The notes under the pieces are model-generated. The model saw only the letters and a program-made list of their open reading frames with translations. It did no database searches and was not told the origin of the DNA. From the NCBI GenBank assembly GCA_964406945.1, contig CAYOTO010000025.1, positions 1-44,225 of the forward strand: a stretch of 44,225 bases of DNA, read 5' to 3'. Positions 8,622-16,254 of this stretch are shown piece by piece (the first letter of the stretch is position 1; every line of letters begins with the position of its first letter). The DNA comes from UBA2266 sp964406945. Its GTDB lineage: Bacteria > Planctomycetota > Phycisphaerae > Sedimentisphaerales > Anaerobacaceae. Position numbers and translations under genes: made by a program.

Positions 8622-9497
8622 TCACTGGCGTCTGTGTCTCATGTGGAAAAATTGCACGAGGTCACGCATGTAGGATTTGTCCGTGGATATGGGTATGCAG
8701 TCGACGTCGATGGATCTCAGCATGTTCTTCAGTTCGTCGAACTGTCGGCTCGTGCCCCGGCCGTAGCGGTTGCGAAATCTGCCGCTGGACGTATCCACGA
8801 GTATTGTTTCGCCGGTCTCGGCGTCCTGGAATTCGATGAGACCGACCGGGGGCATGGCGATTTCGACGCGATCGCGCACAGGCACCGCCACGACATCGTG
8901 GCGTTTGTTGAGCAGGCTCAGCGGCTTTTTGAAATCGGTTTCGATGAAGTCCGAGACCAGGAAGACGGTTGCTCGTTTCCGGGTCACTTTGGCGATGTAG
9001 TCCAGGGCCATCGGGATGTTGGTGCGGCGTTCGGGCATTTTGAAATACAGCAACTCGCGGATGAGCCTGAGTATGTGGCGGCTGCCTTTTTTGGGCGGTA
9101 TGTACAGTTCGATCTGGTCGGTAAATATCAGGAGTCCGACCCGGTCGTTGTTCTTGGCGGCTGCGAAGGCCAGGACCGCACAGAATTCCGCGGCAAGCTC
9201 GTTTTTGGTCTTGTTTACGGTGCCGAAATATCCCGAGGCGCTCAGGTCGACGGCGAAGATGGCGGTCATCTCGCGTTCCTCGGTGAACCTTTTGATGTAC
9301 GGTTTTCCGGTGCGGGCGGTGACGTTCCAGTCGATGGAGCGGATGTCGTCGCCGGGAATGTACTCACGCACCTCCTCGAACTGCATGCCCATGCCTTTGA
9401 AGACGCTCTCGTATTGGCCGGCGAAACTGGCATCGACCGCTCGCGAAGTGAAAATCTGAATCTGTCTGATCTTTTTGACCAACTCTTCGGGGATCAT
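8622..9497 (-). CDS. DUF58 domain protein of the MoxR operon
   Basis: The 291-residue cytoplasmic protein belongs to the DUF58 family, a vWA-like fold that almost always follows moxR. The hallmark segment GMGMQFEEVREYIPGDDIR sits near residues 36-54 and is followed by IDWNVTARTGKPYIK. A DLSASG motif near residue 86 stands where vWA proteins carry the metal site. There is no membrane segment. I start it at the ATG at 9497 because a GAGAG ribosome site lies just upstream and the family begins with this LVKKIRQIQI helix; a longer frame would run back into moxR. DUF58 proteins are presumed adaptors or substrates of the MoxR AAA+ ATPase. Confidence 0.88.
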   Translation of the reverse strand: MIPEELVKKIRQIQIFTSRAVDASFAGQYESVFKGMGMQFEEVREYIPGDDIRSIDWNVTARTGKPYIKRFTEEREMTAIFAVDLSASGYFGTVNKTKNELAAEFCAVLAFAAAKNNDRVGLLIFTDQIELYIPPKKGSRHILRLIRELLYFKMPERRTNIPMALDYIAKVTRKRATVFLVSDFIETDFKKPLSLLNKRHDVVAVPVRDRVEIAMPPVGLIEFQDAETGETILVDTSSGRFRNRYGRGTSRQFDELKNMLRSIDVDCIPISTDKSYMRDLVQFFHMRHRRQ

Positions 9498-9535
9498 TGG
9501 GTTCTTTCTCTCAGGTAGAGTGGTGCATTGGCAGA

Positions 9536-10525
9536 TTAAGGCACTTCGATGTTGTCGAAGATTGTTTGTATGACGTCTTCGCTGGTTTTGTCCTCGGCTT
9601 CGGCCTCGTAGCTGACGATGACGCGATGCCTGAGCACATCCATGCCGATGCTCTTTACGTCCTGCGGTGTTACGTATCCCCGCTGCTGTATGAAAGCGTG
9701 GGCCTTGGCCGCGACCGCCAGGCATATAGTTGCACGAGGAGAGGCGCCGTAGTTGATGAAATTGCCCAGGTCGATGTTGTACTTTTGCGGATCGCGGGTG
9801 GCGCAGACGATATCGACGATGTAGTCCTTGATTTTCTCGTCGATATAAATCTCGTCGACTACGGAGCGAACTTCGGCGATTGCGTCGGGACTGATGACCG
9901 GCTTGAGGTCGAAGGTCGGGTTGGTTGCGGCCATTCTGTCGAGGATTTGCCTTTCCTGCTGCTGAGTCGGGTACTCTATCTTTAATTTCAGCATGAAACG
10001 GTCCAACTGCGCTTCCGGCAGCGGGTAGGTGCCTTCCTGCTCGATGGGGTTTTGAGTGGCGAGCACGAGGAAGGGATTTGGCAGCGAAAATGTTTTTTCG
10101 CCGATGGAAACCTGACGTTCCTGCATGGCTTCGAGCAGGGCGCTTTGGACCTTGGCCGGGGCGCGGTTGATTTCGTCCGAAAGTATGATATTGGCGAAGA
10201 TTGGGCCTTTACGGGTATAGAATTCTCCGTCGCTCTGGCGGTAAATCTGGGTGCCGACGAGGTCGGCCGGGAGCAAGTCCGGGGTGAACTGAATTCGTCT
10301 GAAATCGGCGTCTATGGCCCGCGAAAGGGCGGTTACGGCCATAGTTTTTGCCAGGCCCGGAACACCTTCGAGCAGGATGTGGCCATTGGCCAGCAGGCCG
10401 ACCAGCATGCGTTCGAGCATATACCGTTGGCCGACTATTATTTTGTCCATTTCGGCGAAGATATCTCTGACGAAGCTGCTCTTTTGCTGGACCAGATCCG
10501 AAATCTGTTTGACGTCAGTCGCCAT
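9536..10525 (-). CDS. moxR: MoxR family AAA+ ATPase
   Basis: The 329-residue AAA+ protein has its Walker A motif in EGVPGLAKT (about residues 54-62) and Walker B in LSDEINRAP (about 114-122), with sensor 1 in LATQNPIEQEG (about 156-166). A C-terminal helical lid contains the GASPRAT segment typical of MoxR. Length and motifs are normal. MoxR ATPases act as chaperones that remodel or load cofactors onto vWA partner proteins, and the partners here are presumably the DUF58, BatA and BatB products downstream. The gene has the best ribosome site of the operon (AGGAGG eight bases before the ATG) and is its first gene, 38 bases before the DUF58 start. Confidence 0.92.
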   Translation of the reverse strand: MATDVKQISDLVQQKSSFVRDIFAEMDKIIVGQRYMLERMLVGLLANGHILLEGVPGLAKTMAVTALSRAIDADFRRIQFTPDLLPADLVGTQIYRQSDGEFYTRKGPIFANIILSDEINRAPAKVQSALLEAMQERQVSIGEKTFSLPNPFLVLATQNPIEQEGTYPLPEAQLDRFMLKLKIEYPTQQQERQILDRMAATNPTFDLKPVISPDAIAEVRSVVDEIYIDEKIKDYIVDIVCATRDPQKYNIDLGNFINYGASPRATICLAVAAKAHAFIQQRGYVTPQDVKSIGMDVLRHRVIVSYEAEAEDKTSEDVIQTIFDNIEVP

Positions 10526-10652
10526 ACAGGCATCCTCCTATGAAAAAGAGTTTGTTTGCACCGACAGCATTCCTCAGCCCGGCCGCACCTGAAACGGCCG
10601 GGGCCACCCTCGCGAGTTTTTGAATTTTACGCAAAACCGCGGAAAAAGTTTA

Positions 10653-10682
10653 TTATTATGCCAGAAAAAGCGGAGAGTTCAA
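10653..10682 (-). promoter_or_regulatory. Candidate sigma-70 promoter of the moxR-bat operon
   Basis: On the minus strand TTGAAC (10682-10677) is followed after 17-18 bases by ATAATA/TAATAA (10659-10653). Transcription would start near 10646, leaving a leader of about 120 bases before moxR. No operator was recognised. Confidence 0.45.
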
Positions 10683-10941
10683 CTGTATCGGATAAAAACT
10701 TGCTGGCTGCGGGCGATTTCTTCGGGGGGTGAGTTGGGAAGCTAAAATTCTAGTTCAACCGCAAATAAGTTGGTCCGCCACGGGCAGTCTTGGCCTCTAA
10801 GTTGTTGCCCTGTAAGCCCTCTTCACCAACTTTTTTGCAGTTGATCCAAAATTCTAAATGATTAGAAAAGACTTATCCGCTCCGGGCGGTGGGGATTTGT
10901 GCGTGGCAGAACACGAAAACGCCCCAATGAGCAATCCGGGC
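10683..10941. other. Gene-free stretch between bat promoter and tRNA-Ser promoter
   Basis: I see no coding sequence with a ribosome site here. The only sizeable frame on the minus strand runs through the tRNA-Ser gene and is rejected. No strong stem-loop was recognised. Confidence 0.5.
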
Positions 10942-10969
10942 TTGCTTGCTGCAGGAATTGGGGTATAAT
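10942..10969 (+). promoter_or_regulatory. Promoter of tRNA-Ser
   Basis: TTGCTT (10942-10947), a 16-base spacer and a perfect TATAAT (10964-10969). Transcription would begin near 10976, about 60 bases before the mature tRNA. Confidence 0.6.
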
Positions 10970-11036
10970 CGCCGAAACTGGGACAAAAGGGCCGAAAGCA
11001 TGATGCCCGCGGGCGATCCGGCCGTTTTGGACTGTG

Positions 11037-11121
11037 GGAGCAGTGGCCGAGCGGCTTAAGGCGACGGTCTTGAAAACCGTTGTACCGAAAGGTACCGGGG
11101 GTTCGAATCCCTCCTGCTCCG
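11037..11121 (+). tRNA. tRNA-Ser (anticodon UGA)
   Basis: A complete 85-base class II tRNA. The acceptor arm GGAGCAG pairs with CTGCTCC (11114-11120). The anticodon stem ACGGT/ACCGT holds TGA at 11071-11073. A long variable arm and the T arm with GTTCGAATC are present. The discriminator is G and no CCA is encoded, so the CCA end must be added by nucleotidyltransferase. Confidence 0.97.
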
Positions 11122-11173
11122 TTCCGGTCTTGTTTGACGGGAAACTTGAGCGATGTGCAAGTAATTTTCAGCA

Positions 11174-11701
11174 ATGACTTGCAGGACCTGAAGGGGAAAT
11201 TTACTGATCTTATCTGTATTGGCACTGGCCGTCTGTGCCGCCACAATCCCAATTGCCCAAGCAGCAAATCTCATTGCGCACTGGGGGTTTGACGAAGTCC
11301 AGGGATCGGCTGCGTTCGATTCGCTCGGCGGCTATGACGGCATACTCTACGGTGCTCAGTGGACTTCGGGTGTGGTAGGCGGCGCAATTGACCTGGACGG
11401 TGTTGACGACTGTGTAATCCTGCCGGATAATGAACCGGTCTGGTTGCCCCGGCACGGTTTCTGCATCGTGTTCTGGATAAAGCCCCGGCGTCCTGTATGG
11501 GCTGCTGCTGCTAATGATGAATGGGTCGTAGATCTCAATCACGCCAACAGTTCCATGACGAGCCGCGAACTGGGCGTTGGCGTCGCTCGGGTACTCTACG
11601 AAAATGCACAGAGGGGGCGAGGTCTGGGGCTGGGAGATTATCGGCGGACCTTCGCGCCGCTTCGAACGGCAAAGCTCAGGTGCGATCATCGCTCCGTATG
11701 A
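11174..11701 (+). pseudogene. Decayed exported LamG-like (concanavalin A-like) protein
   Basis: An ATG at 11174 is followed after five codons by an in-frame TGA (11189-11191). The same frame then continues with a hydrophobic signal-like segment ending in AQA, then NLIAHWGFDE and later GGAIDLDGVDDCVILP, the start of a LamG/laminin-G-like domain as in planctomycete surface proteins. The recognisable domain fades after about 100 residues, the frame ends at 11701, and the next frame does not give a convincing continuation. Neither the CTG at 11204 nor the TTG at 11219 has a well-placed ribosome site. I read it as a gene broken by a nonsense change and truncation. A short functional gene from TTG 11219 remains a lesser possibility. 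Confidence 0.5.
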
Positions 11702-11874
11702 TCGTTTTGGGGATGATTTCTCATGTGGCGGCCGGCAGGAGCGCCACTTAAACGGGCTTCGTATTCGTTTTTTGGTTCGGATTATTGGAAAAAACCCGTA
11801 TTTACCACGCTTTTTGGGCTTGGATGTGTGTGTTAAAATGGTGCTGCGACGAACGTGGTTGGCTCGAACAACAC

Positions 11875-11943
11875 TCAGACAGCCCCTGGACCACTTTGCC
11901 CAGGATGGCTCCTTAAGCCATGATAACAAAAGGGGCTGTCTGA
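11875..11943. repeat. 13-bp perfect inverted repeat with 43-base spacer
   Basis: TCAGACAGCCCCT (11875-11887) and its exact reverse complement (11931-11943) flank 43 bases that contain a smaller ATGGCT/AGCCAT hairpin. No run of T follows on either strand, so it is not a standard intrinsic terminator. Arms of this kind resemble terminal repeats of some insertion sequences and may be a relic, but no transposase is present. It lies 28 bases beyond the stop of the GspC-like gene, so an RNA-stabilising hairpin for that transcript is an alternative. Confidence 0.6.
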
Positions 11944-11971
11944 TTCTTCATATCGGCGCAACGCAGGTCTG

Positions 11972-12466
11972 TTATGGCTCCGGACTCATCATGAAGGTCT
12001 TGCGGCCGTCCGAGACCGAAACCGCATCCTCTGCTATGCTCTCGATCCGCAGGTCCGCGATGCGATCAGACTGCCTGAGCCATTTCGAGCTGCTCCCGGC
12101 TTTTATCAGGACCATACTTTCGGCGGGGTCGCTCTGACAGTAGCTGATCCCCATCAGCTTAAGCTCTTTGGAATCCTCGGGCGTATCGGTTTCCTGCCGC
12201 TGCATGTGAGCTGCGAACTGTTCCGCCTGCTGAATCAACCTGGCGGAAAGCTGGGTTCTTTTACGGGCGGCTATTTTCTGCAGTTGAGATGCGTCGATCA
12301 GTTCTTCGCCGCCCGGAGCGGTCTCGTGATCGCGGGCCGCGAAGGCGTAGCGCCCGTCCACGGATGAACCGCCGGTGGCGGTCATCTGCTCAATGGCCAT
12401 TGCGATAAAACACCCACAGAATAATGCCAGCGGAAGCACTATCATCAGCAGTTTCTTTTCCGACAT
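11972..12466 (-). CDS. Small GspC/PilP-like membrane protein
   Basis: The 164-residue protein has one N-terminal transmembrane segment (about residues 5-26), a helical linker rich in Gln, Lys and Arg (about 55-100) and a C-terminal beta domain (about 108-160). That domain has the spacing of the GspC homology region or PilP: a statement about the substrate, then a KWLRQSDRIADLRIESIAEDAVSV segment and a final short strand. In type II secretion and type IV pili such proteins link inner-membrane parts to the secretin. No secretion genes are nearby, so the role is unproven. The ATG at 12466 is preceded by AGGAG seven bases upstream; a longer frame to 12502 lacks one. Confidence 0.55.
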   Translation of the reverse strand: MSEKKLLMIVLPLALFCGCFIAMAIEQMTATGGSSVDGRYAFAARDHETAPGGEELIDASQLQKIAARKRTQLSARLIQQAEQFAAHMQRQETDTPEDSKELKLMGISYCQSDPAESMVLIKAGSSSKWLRQSDRIADLRIESIAEDAVSVSDGRKTFMMSPEP

Positions 12467-12611
12467 GCGTTCGCTCCTGAGATTAGAACGGTATCCACCC
12501 AAAGTTTACGAATTGTCAGGTGGAATCCCAAAATCTCAGGAGAGAATAAAACAGAGCCGAGGCCGCCGTCGAAGCAGTGCCGCGTAAAGAAGGCTGAGAT
12601 TCGAAGCGGTT

Positions 12612-12636
12612 GAGCCCGATAATGCGGATCAGGCTC
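12612..12636 (-). terminator. Stem-loop over the stop codon of the UDP-sugar dehydrogenase gene
   Basis: On the minus strand GAGCCTGAT pairs with ATCGGGCTC across a seven-base loop, a nine-pair stem with one G-U pair that includes the TGA stop. No U-run follows, so it may protect the 3' end or assist factor-dependent termination. Confidence 0.35.
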
Positions 12637-13942
12637 TAACGATCTTGCCGCGTCCGGTTTTGACTGACGCAGTGGAATTGCGGGTATCCACCACGAGCTG
12701 CGCGTGCTTTACAATCCAGTCGTAATCGTACTGACTGTGGTTGGTCGAGATAAGCACCGCGTCATAGCCGGCGAGCATTTGCTCGGTCAGCGGCTTGCTC
12801 TTCATTTTCAGATCATGCTCACGCTGCTTGTGCGTACGGGGGATGTAGGGGTCGTTGTAGTCGACTTTAGCCCCTTTCTTGCGCAGCATTTCGATGAGTT
12901 CGATGGACGGCGATTCGCGCAAATCGTCGATATCGGGCTTGTAGGCCAGCCCGAGCACGAGAATCTTCGACCCTTTAAGGCTCTTGGACTTGTCGTTAAG
13001 GGCGTCCATCAGTCTTTCGATCACGTAGTGCGGCATTGCCGTGTTTATCTGGCCCGCCAGTTCTATGAATTTGGTGGCTACGCCGAACTGCCTGGCTCGC
13101 CATGTAAGATAGAACGGGTCGATGGGTATGCAGTGCCCACCCAAGCCCGGGCCCGGGTAGAAGGGGTGATAGCCAAAGGGCTTGGTCGATGCGGCCCTGA
13201 TAACTTCCCAAATATTGATTCCCATTTTATCGAAGACGACCTTAAGCTCGTTCACCATCGCGATATTGATGCATCGGTATGTGTTTTCGAGGATTTTGGC
13301 CGCCTCGGCGGCTTCGCAACTGGATACCGGAACTACTTCGGTAATCGCCAGACTGTATAGTTTGGCAGCTATTTGCCGGCATGTGGCCGTCAGGCCGCCG
13401 ACGACTTTGGGAATGGTCCTGGTTGTGTAGCTCTTGTTGCCCGGATCTTCCCTTTCGGGCGAATAGGCCAGGTGGAAGTCCTTGCCGGCCTCGAGTCCGC
13501 TCTTTTCCAGAATCGGCAGCATTACATCGCGGGTTGTTCCCGGCCAGGTGGTGCTCTCCAACACTACCAACTGGCCTTTTCGCAGGTGTTGGGCGATCTT
13601 TTCGCAGCTTTTCTCGACAAACTGCATGTCGGGTTCGCGATTCTGAGTCAGGGGCGTGGGTACGCAGATCAGTATCGCGTCGACCTCCGGCAGTCTGGAC
13701 ATGTCGGTCGTTGCGTTGAACAGCCCGGCATCGACAACCTTCTTGATCTGCTCGTCGGGAACGTGCTTGATTATGCTTCTTCCGCTGTTGAGCACGTCCA
13801 CTTTGTCGGCGTCTATATCGAAACCCAGGACCTGCACGCCGGCAGTTGTGTATTCTCTTGCAAGCGGCAAACCGACGTAACCTAGCCCGAGTATGCCGAC
13901 CTTGACGGTCTTATCCTTTATCTTACTTGCCCATTCTTTCAT
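12629..13942 (-). CDS. UDP-N-acetyl-D-hexosamine 6-dehydrogenase (WbpA/WecC family)
   Basis: The 437-residue nucleotide-sugar dehydrogenase converts the C6 hydroxyl of a UDP-sugar to a carboxylate with two NAD+. It has an NAD-binding GLGYVG (about 19-24), a central dimer and substrate region with ENTYRCINIAMVNEL (about 219-233), a catalytic Cys at about 271 in GGHCIPIDP, and a C-terminal UDP-binding domain with LGLAYKPDIDDLRESP (about 331-346). The Asp/Glu-rich AYSPERE segment and overall length fit the UDP-GlcNAc/UDP-ManNAc dehydrogenase branch better than UDP-glucose dehydrogenase. The sugar itself cannot be fixed from sequence. Uronic acids of this kind feed surface polysaccharides. No glycan cluster is adjacent, and it appears to be a single gene with its own promoter. 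Confidence 0.88.
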   Translation of the reverse strand: MKEWASKIKDKTVKVGILGLGYVGLPLAREYTTAGVQVLGFDIDADKVDVLNSGRSIIKHVPDEQIKKVVDAGLFNATTDMSRLPEVDAILICVPTPLTQNREPDMQFVEKSCEKIAQHLRKGQLVVLESTTWPGTTRDVMLPILEKSGLEAGKDFHLAYSPEREDPGNKSYTTRTIPKVVGGLTATCRQIAAKLYSLAITEVVPVSSCEAAEAAKILENTYRCINIAMVNELKVVFDKMGINIWEVIRAASTKPFGYHPFYPGPGLGGHCIPIDPFYLTWRARQFGVATKFIELAGQINTAMPHYVIERLMDALNDKSKSLKGSKILVLGLAYKPDIDDLRESPSIELIEMLRKKGAKVDYNDPYIPRTHKQREHDLKMKSKPLTEQMLAGYDAVLISTNHSQYDYDWIVKHAQLVVDTRNSTASVKTGRGKIVRA

Positions 13943-13993
13943 ATTTATACGCCACCCCGGATTCTAAAGTAATATGATCGTTTCATCGCGCAG

Positions 13994-14022
13994 ATATTAC
14001 CCATTCGACAGAATTGTGCCAA
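13994..14022 (-). promoter_or_regulatory. Promoter of the UDP-sugar dehydrogenase gene
   Basis: On the minus strand TTGGCA (14022-14017), a 17-base spacer and TAATAT (13999-13994) fit a sigma-70 promoter. The start would be near 13987, about 45 bases before the ATG, which has a GGGGTGG ribosome site. Confidence 0.6.
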
Positions 14023-14308
14023 CAACAATGCAAAAACTTTGCCGTCGGGCATGCAAAAGCTGCTCCTTATAGTCTTCAGTTGGACAGCAGAGCAGTGAGT
14101 TTGCATCTACAGCCCTGCGTCACGGGTCGGTATAGGACTTCATAGAGGCTTGCCGGTCCGGCCGTTGCGGTTTGTATAGTAAACGTCCATCGATTGCGCT
14201 TGGCCTTGGCCCCATAATTCTCCTGTGGTTCCGGGAATCCGCCTCAGCCCAGTCGGGTCGATTTGTCCTCGAATGTAAAAAATCACGCGATTTTTGCGAA
14301 AAATCCGC
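14023..14308. other. Gene-free stretch upstream of tRNA-Gly
   Basis: No coding sequence with a ribosome site or known family was recognised. The only short frames are Arg/Pro-rich shadows. It separates two divergent promoters. Confidence 0.5.
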
Positions 14309-14336
14309 TTGCAAGAGTCGAAATATGCGCTATACT
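14309..14336 (+). promoter_or_regulatory. Promoter of tRNA-Gly(GCC)
   Basis: TTGCAA (14309-14314), a 16-base spacer and TATACT (14331-14336). The start would be near 14343, about 16 bases before the mature tRNA. Confidence 0.65.
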
Positions 14337-14358
14337 GTGAAATTCTGTTGTGACAGTT

Positions 14359-14430
14359 GCGGGTGTAGCTCAGTGGTAGAGCGTCACGTTGCCAACGTGA
14401 ATGTCGTGGGTTCAAATCCCATCACCCGCT
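14359..14430 (+). tRNA. tRNA-Gly (anticodon GCC)
   Basis: The acceptor arm GCGGGTG pairs with CACCCGC (14423-14429) and the discriminator is T. The D arm is GTAGCTCAGTGGTAGAGC. The anticodon stem TCACG/CGTGA holds GCC at 14391-14393, and the T loop is GGTTCAAATCC. No CCA is encoded. Confidence 0.97.
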
Positions 14431-14433
14431 TTG

Positions 14434-14460
14434 CAGGATGCCCGGTTTTTCGGCATCCTG
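14434..14460 (+). terminator. Hairpin just after tRNA-Gly
   Basis: CAGGATGCC (14434-14442) and GGCATCCTG (14452-14460) form a perfect nine-pair stem around a T-rich loop four bases after the tRNA. No T-run follows the stem, so it may be a processing boundary instead of a true terminator. Confidence 0.45.
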
Positions 14461-14561
14461 ACATAGTATCGGCGAGTTACCGGCTAGAAGGGTAGTTTGG
14501 CGTTGGTCTCCGATACGTTTAGGCGCCGCCTCAGCGAGTGCGGTGCTGAAACTGTGAAGAC

Positions 14562-14600
14562 CGGCTGCGGGAATAAAGTTCCCGGAAGCCGTTTTTATTT
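14562..14600 (+). terminator. Intrinsic terminator upstream of trigger factor
   Basis: CGGCT and GGGAA pair with TTCCC and AGCCG around a TAAAG loop, with small bulges between the two helices, followed by TTTTTATTT (14592-14600). It is oriented on the plus strand, 125 bases before tig. It could end the tRNA-Gly transcript or act as an attenuator in the tig leader. Confidence 0.65.
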
Positions 14601-14724
14601 GAAAAGAAACAGGGTATAGGAGTAGGCCGATAAAATCCGCGGGGCAGGCAGCACAGAAGCTGGAGATTATCACAGTTGAAAACGGGAACGCGGTTCTCAA
14701 GGCCTGTAATTCAGGAGTACAGCA

Positions 14725-16176
14725 ATGGCCCAAGAGCAAGAAACAAAAACCCCGACAAACAAGGTTACCATCGAGGACGCCGGACCCTGTAAAAAGAAGG
14801 TTATGGTGGAAATACCGGAAGAGAAGATCAAAGAGGCCGTGGACAAACAGTACGAAGACCTGCGAAAAGGGGCGGAGGTCCCCGGTTTTAGAAAAGGACG
14901 TGCACCCCGGCGGCTGCTGGAGAAGCGTTTCGGGAAAGAGGCGAGCGAGCAGGTGAAACTGCAGTTGCTGGCCGAGGCGAGTGAATCGGCTATGAGCGAC
15001 AACAAGATTGACGCACTGGGCGATCCGGACATCGATTTCGAGCAGATCGAACTGCCTGAAAGCGGTCCGCTGTCGTTTGACTTCGAAGTCGAAGTAAAAC
15101 CCGAATTCGAACTTCCGGACCTGGAAGGGATCGAGGTTGCCAAGACGAAGCTCGAGGTCAGCGAGGAGCAGGTCGACCGGGAGGTCGAGCAGTTGCAGCG
15201 TCTGGCCGGTGTTTGGGCGCCCCGCAAAGAGGATGCTCCCGTCGAGGCCGAAGATCAGGTTATCGCGGATGTGGAGTTGAAGGTCGAGGATGTAGAGGAA
15301 GAGGAGAAACTCGACAATATCGAGATTTATGTGCGCAAGAATGGATTTGTGGCGTCGATACCGGTCGAAAACCTCGACGAGTTGCTCATAGGGGCCAAGG
15401 CCGGAGATGAAAAGACCACGATTGTAGAGGTGCCGAAGACATACTTCCGCGAAGAATACCGCGGCAAGAAGGTGGATGTAAAGATCCATATCAAGGATGT
15501 TAAGTACCTCAAGCCGGCCGAAATAGACGAAAACCTGCTGAATCGCTATCAGGCTGAGGACGAGGAAGACCTTCGCGATAAAATCCGCGATATGCTTGAA
15601 AGCCGTCTGGAGCAGCAGTCCAGGCAGGAAATGAGCGATCAGATAACGCAGCATCTGCTGGACAAAACGGATTTCGACCTGCCGCTGAGTGTTGTCGCGC
15701 AGCAGGCCGGGACGCTGCTGCAGCGCCAGTATACGAACCTCCTGATGCGTGGCCTGCCTCGCGAGCAGCTCGAAGAGCAGATGGAGGAACTGAAGGCCGG
15801 CAGTGAAGAACAGGCCATACAGCAGCTCAAGACCTTCTTCATCATGGACAAGGTGGCCGATAAGCTCAAAATCGAGGTGACCGAGGAGGAAATCAACGGC
15901 CACGTCGCTCAACTGGCGATGCAGCGCGGTCAGAGACCGGAGCGTCTGCGTGAAGAAATGGCCCGCGATGGGTCGCTGGCTCAATTCGGACTGCAGGTTC
16001 GCGAGAGCAAGTGTATTTCCAAGTTGCTGGAGTCCGCGAAGATAGTGGAGAAAGAGCCGGAAAAGCCGAAGAAAGAGAAGAAGTCCGGCAAGAAATCGGC
16101 TTCGAAGTCCGAAAGCAAATCGGGCGGCGACGAGAAAAAAGGCTCTAAAGAGACCAAAAAGCAAACCGAGGACTAG
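14725..16176 (+). CDS. tig: Trigger factor
   Basis: The 483-residue ribosome-associated chaperone and prolyl isomerase carries the ribosome-docking signature GFRKGRAP near residues 54-61 in its N-terminal domain. The PPIase-like middle domain (about 165-260) is followed by the helical C-terminal substrate cradle (about 270-435). The last 50 residues are a Lys/Ser/Glu-rich tail that ordinary trigger factors lack, lengthening the protein from the usual 430-450. Such a basic tail may touch rRNA; this is inference. The ATG is preceded by AGGAG seven bases upstream. It is followed by two clpP genes, a common arrangement in bacteria, although clpX is not in this window. Confidence 0.93.
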   Translation: MAQEQETKTPTNKVTIEDAGPCKKKVMVEIPEEKIKEAVDKQYEDLRKGAEVPGFRKGRAPRRLLEKRFGKEASEQVKLQLLAEASESAMSDNKIDALGDPDIDFEQIELPESGPLSFDFEVEVKPEFELPDLEGIEVAKTKLEVSEEQVDREVEQLQRLAGVWAPRKEDAPVEAEDQVIADVELKVEDVEEEEKLDNIEIYVRKNGFVASIPVENLDELLIGAKAGDEKTTIVEVPKTYFREEYRGKKVDVKIHIKDVKYLKPAEIDENLLNRYQAEDEEDLRDKIRDMLESRLEQQSRQEMSDQITQHLLDKTDFDLPLSVVAQQAGTLLQRQYTNLLMRGLPREQLEEQMEELKAGSEEQAIQQLKTFFIMDKVADKLKIEVTEEEINGHVAQLAMQRGQRPERLREEMARDGSLAQFGLQVRESKCISKLLESAKIVEKEPEKPKKEKKSGKKSASKSESKSGGDEKKGSKETKKQTED

Positions 16177-16254
16177 AATCGTCCGATGAAAAATGGGTCT
16201 GCCTTACGGTCAAATATCTGTAGATACTGTCTAAATTAGTCAAGGAAGTAGTTA

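Noticed and set aside
10854..11267. A 137-residue minus-strand frame upstream of the bat operon
   Set aside because: It runs straight through the tRNA-Ser gene and has a random-looking composition.
11210..12137. Long overlapping frames on both strands (minus 11210-11929, plus 11577-12137) after the LamG remnant
   Set aside because: Neither has a ribosome site or recognisable domain, and the plus-strand one runs into the antisense of the GspC-like gene.
14422..16164. A 580-residue open frame on the minus strand, Leu/Phe-rich
   Set aside because: It lies antisense to the clearly identified trigger factor gene and runs into tRNA-Gly. Its composition is the mirror of a Glu/Lys-rich gene.
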